From positions 21,423,033-21,487,032 of the forward strand of contig CM051456.1 in assembly GCA_028274465.1 (NCBI GenBank): DNA of 64,000 nucleotides. The letters are read 5' to 3'. Made by a program: the position numbers and the translations under genes. The stretch's first letter is position 1; each line of letters starts with the position of its first letter. The stretch is from Plantago ovata (Eukaryota > Streptophyta > Magnoliopsida > Lamiales > Plantaginaceae). Below the pieces are notes generated by a model. The model saw only the letters and a list, made by a program, of their open reading frames with translations. It did no database searches and was not told where the DNA came from. Positions 63,347 to 64,000 of the stretch are shown piece by piece.

Positions 63347-64000
63347 ATGGCGAAAAAGCGAGTTGAGCGACGATCCGAGTCAACTCGGACAGTCAGTGGC
63401 GGCAAATCAGTCACCTCGCGAGCAGAACCATCTCGCAATCACAAGGCCAAATACTCCACTCTAGGACTAGTCTTGATCCTTATTGTCCCCTTGATTTCAA
63501 TTGTATCATACAGGGCTCTTCACAGTTACACACCGAATGAGAACTCCAAACCGTATGTCTACCAGCGAGGACTCGTCAATACGGAGATTAATTACCAGCA
63601 AGTTCTTTCTGTAAGCTCATTTTCTCCCTTTTCCATAGTCACTCTCTAGTACTTTTTGATGTCATTTGTGGTGTTGAATTGTTGATTCTTTGTGATGATG
63701 ATTTGATTGTTTTTGTTAAGTAATGTAGGAGAACATGAAGACCTCGGAGAATTCGAGTATTCGAAACTTCGATAATCCGGTTTATCCGGTTTTGGCCTAC
63801 ATTACTCCATGGTATATACACTCCTAATGAGCCTGAACGAGTTTTTGAGCAAGTTTGCATTTTTGTTATGATGACAATAGCTGTTTGTGAGTGACTAATG
63901 GTGAATAAGATAAGAGCTTGCAGGTTATATCAAAAGTTTATAATAGAAGCTTGAAACCCTTTACTCTGTTGCCTTTATACAATGTCACAAGGAGCTTTTG
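63347..64000 (+). CDS. GH18 chitinase-domain protein (CHID1-like), 5' part only
   Basis: Exon 1 (63347-63610) encodes MAKKRVERRSESTRTVSGGK, a basic cytosolic-type N-terminus, then a membrane anchor (YSTLGLVLILIVPLISIVSY, residues about 37-56) and SKPYVYQRGLVNTEINYQQV. Exon 2 (63729-63811) adds ENMKTSENSSIRNFDNPVYP, VLAYITPW; the VLAYITPWN start of the beta-barrel is typical of chitinase domain-containing protein 1. The catalytic domain lies beyond the window; the sequence after 63811 reads as intron. In animals the family is a secreted or lysosomal saccharide-binding protein; the plant role is unclear. The single anchor suggests a type II membrane or secretory-pathway location. Confidence 0.8.

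Noticed and set aside
1-64000. CRISPR arrays, operons or bacterial-type systems
   Set aside because: The window is plant nuclear DNA with spliced genes; no such arrays or prokaryotic gene clusters occur.

Overview
The window is nuclear DNA of a flowering plant, most likely a non-Brassicaceae eudicot. It has AT-rich intergenic DNA, small GT-AG introns, plant-only protein families (a TIGR01589-type protein, a PORR-domain protein), a plant microRNA gene of the miR477 type, a plastid petB fragment and plant transposons (Cassandra TRIM, Stowaway-like, hAT and Mutator-like MITEs, LINEs, tRNA-derived SINEs). I cannot name the species from the sequence.

Layout. 1-4.5 kb: gene-free, with small transposons and retroposed fragments. 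4.5-15.7 kb: a tandem segmental duplication (unit A, about 4.3-5 kb) holding two intact minus-strand copies of a TIGR01589-type gene, separated by 1.8 kb of repeat-like DNA. 15.7-26.6 kb: gene-poor, with a nested transposon cluster in which a Cassandra TRIM sits inside a Mutator-like MITE, beside two further MITEs. 26.6-30.7 kb: a plus-strand organellar-type DEAD-box RNA helicase gene of ten exons. 30.5-53.5 kb: a second tandem duplication (unit B, about 11 kb). It starts inside the last helicase exon and carries a long minus-strand nucleotidyltransferase gene (PAP/OAS1 fold), so the window holds two such genes plus a broken tail of the helicase. 53.5-58.6 kb: gene-free, with a hAT element and a perfect hairpin. 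58.7 kb: a MIR477-like gene on the minus strand. 60.6-62.2 kb: an intron-less WTF1-like PORR gene (minus). 63.3 kb to the end: the 5' part of a GH18 chitinase-domain (CHID1-like) gene (plus), head to head with WTF1; as I recall, the Arabidopsis homologues are also neighbours (At4g01037/At4g01040).

The genes do not form a pathway. The helicase, WTF1 and perhaps the nucleotidyltransferases act on RNA, the first two probably in organelles. The main interest is structural. About half of the window consists of two independent tandem duplications, and the duplicate copies act as filled and empty sites that date a SINE, a Stowaway MITE, a LINE, a 25-bp LINE-tail insertion and a plastid DNA insertion as younger than the duplications. 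The two nucleotidyltransferase copies each carry one different single-base deletion in the same giant exon; both keep the catalytic core and both lose the C-terminal tail.
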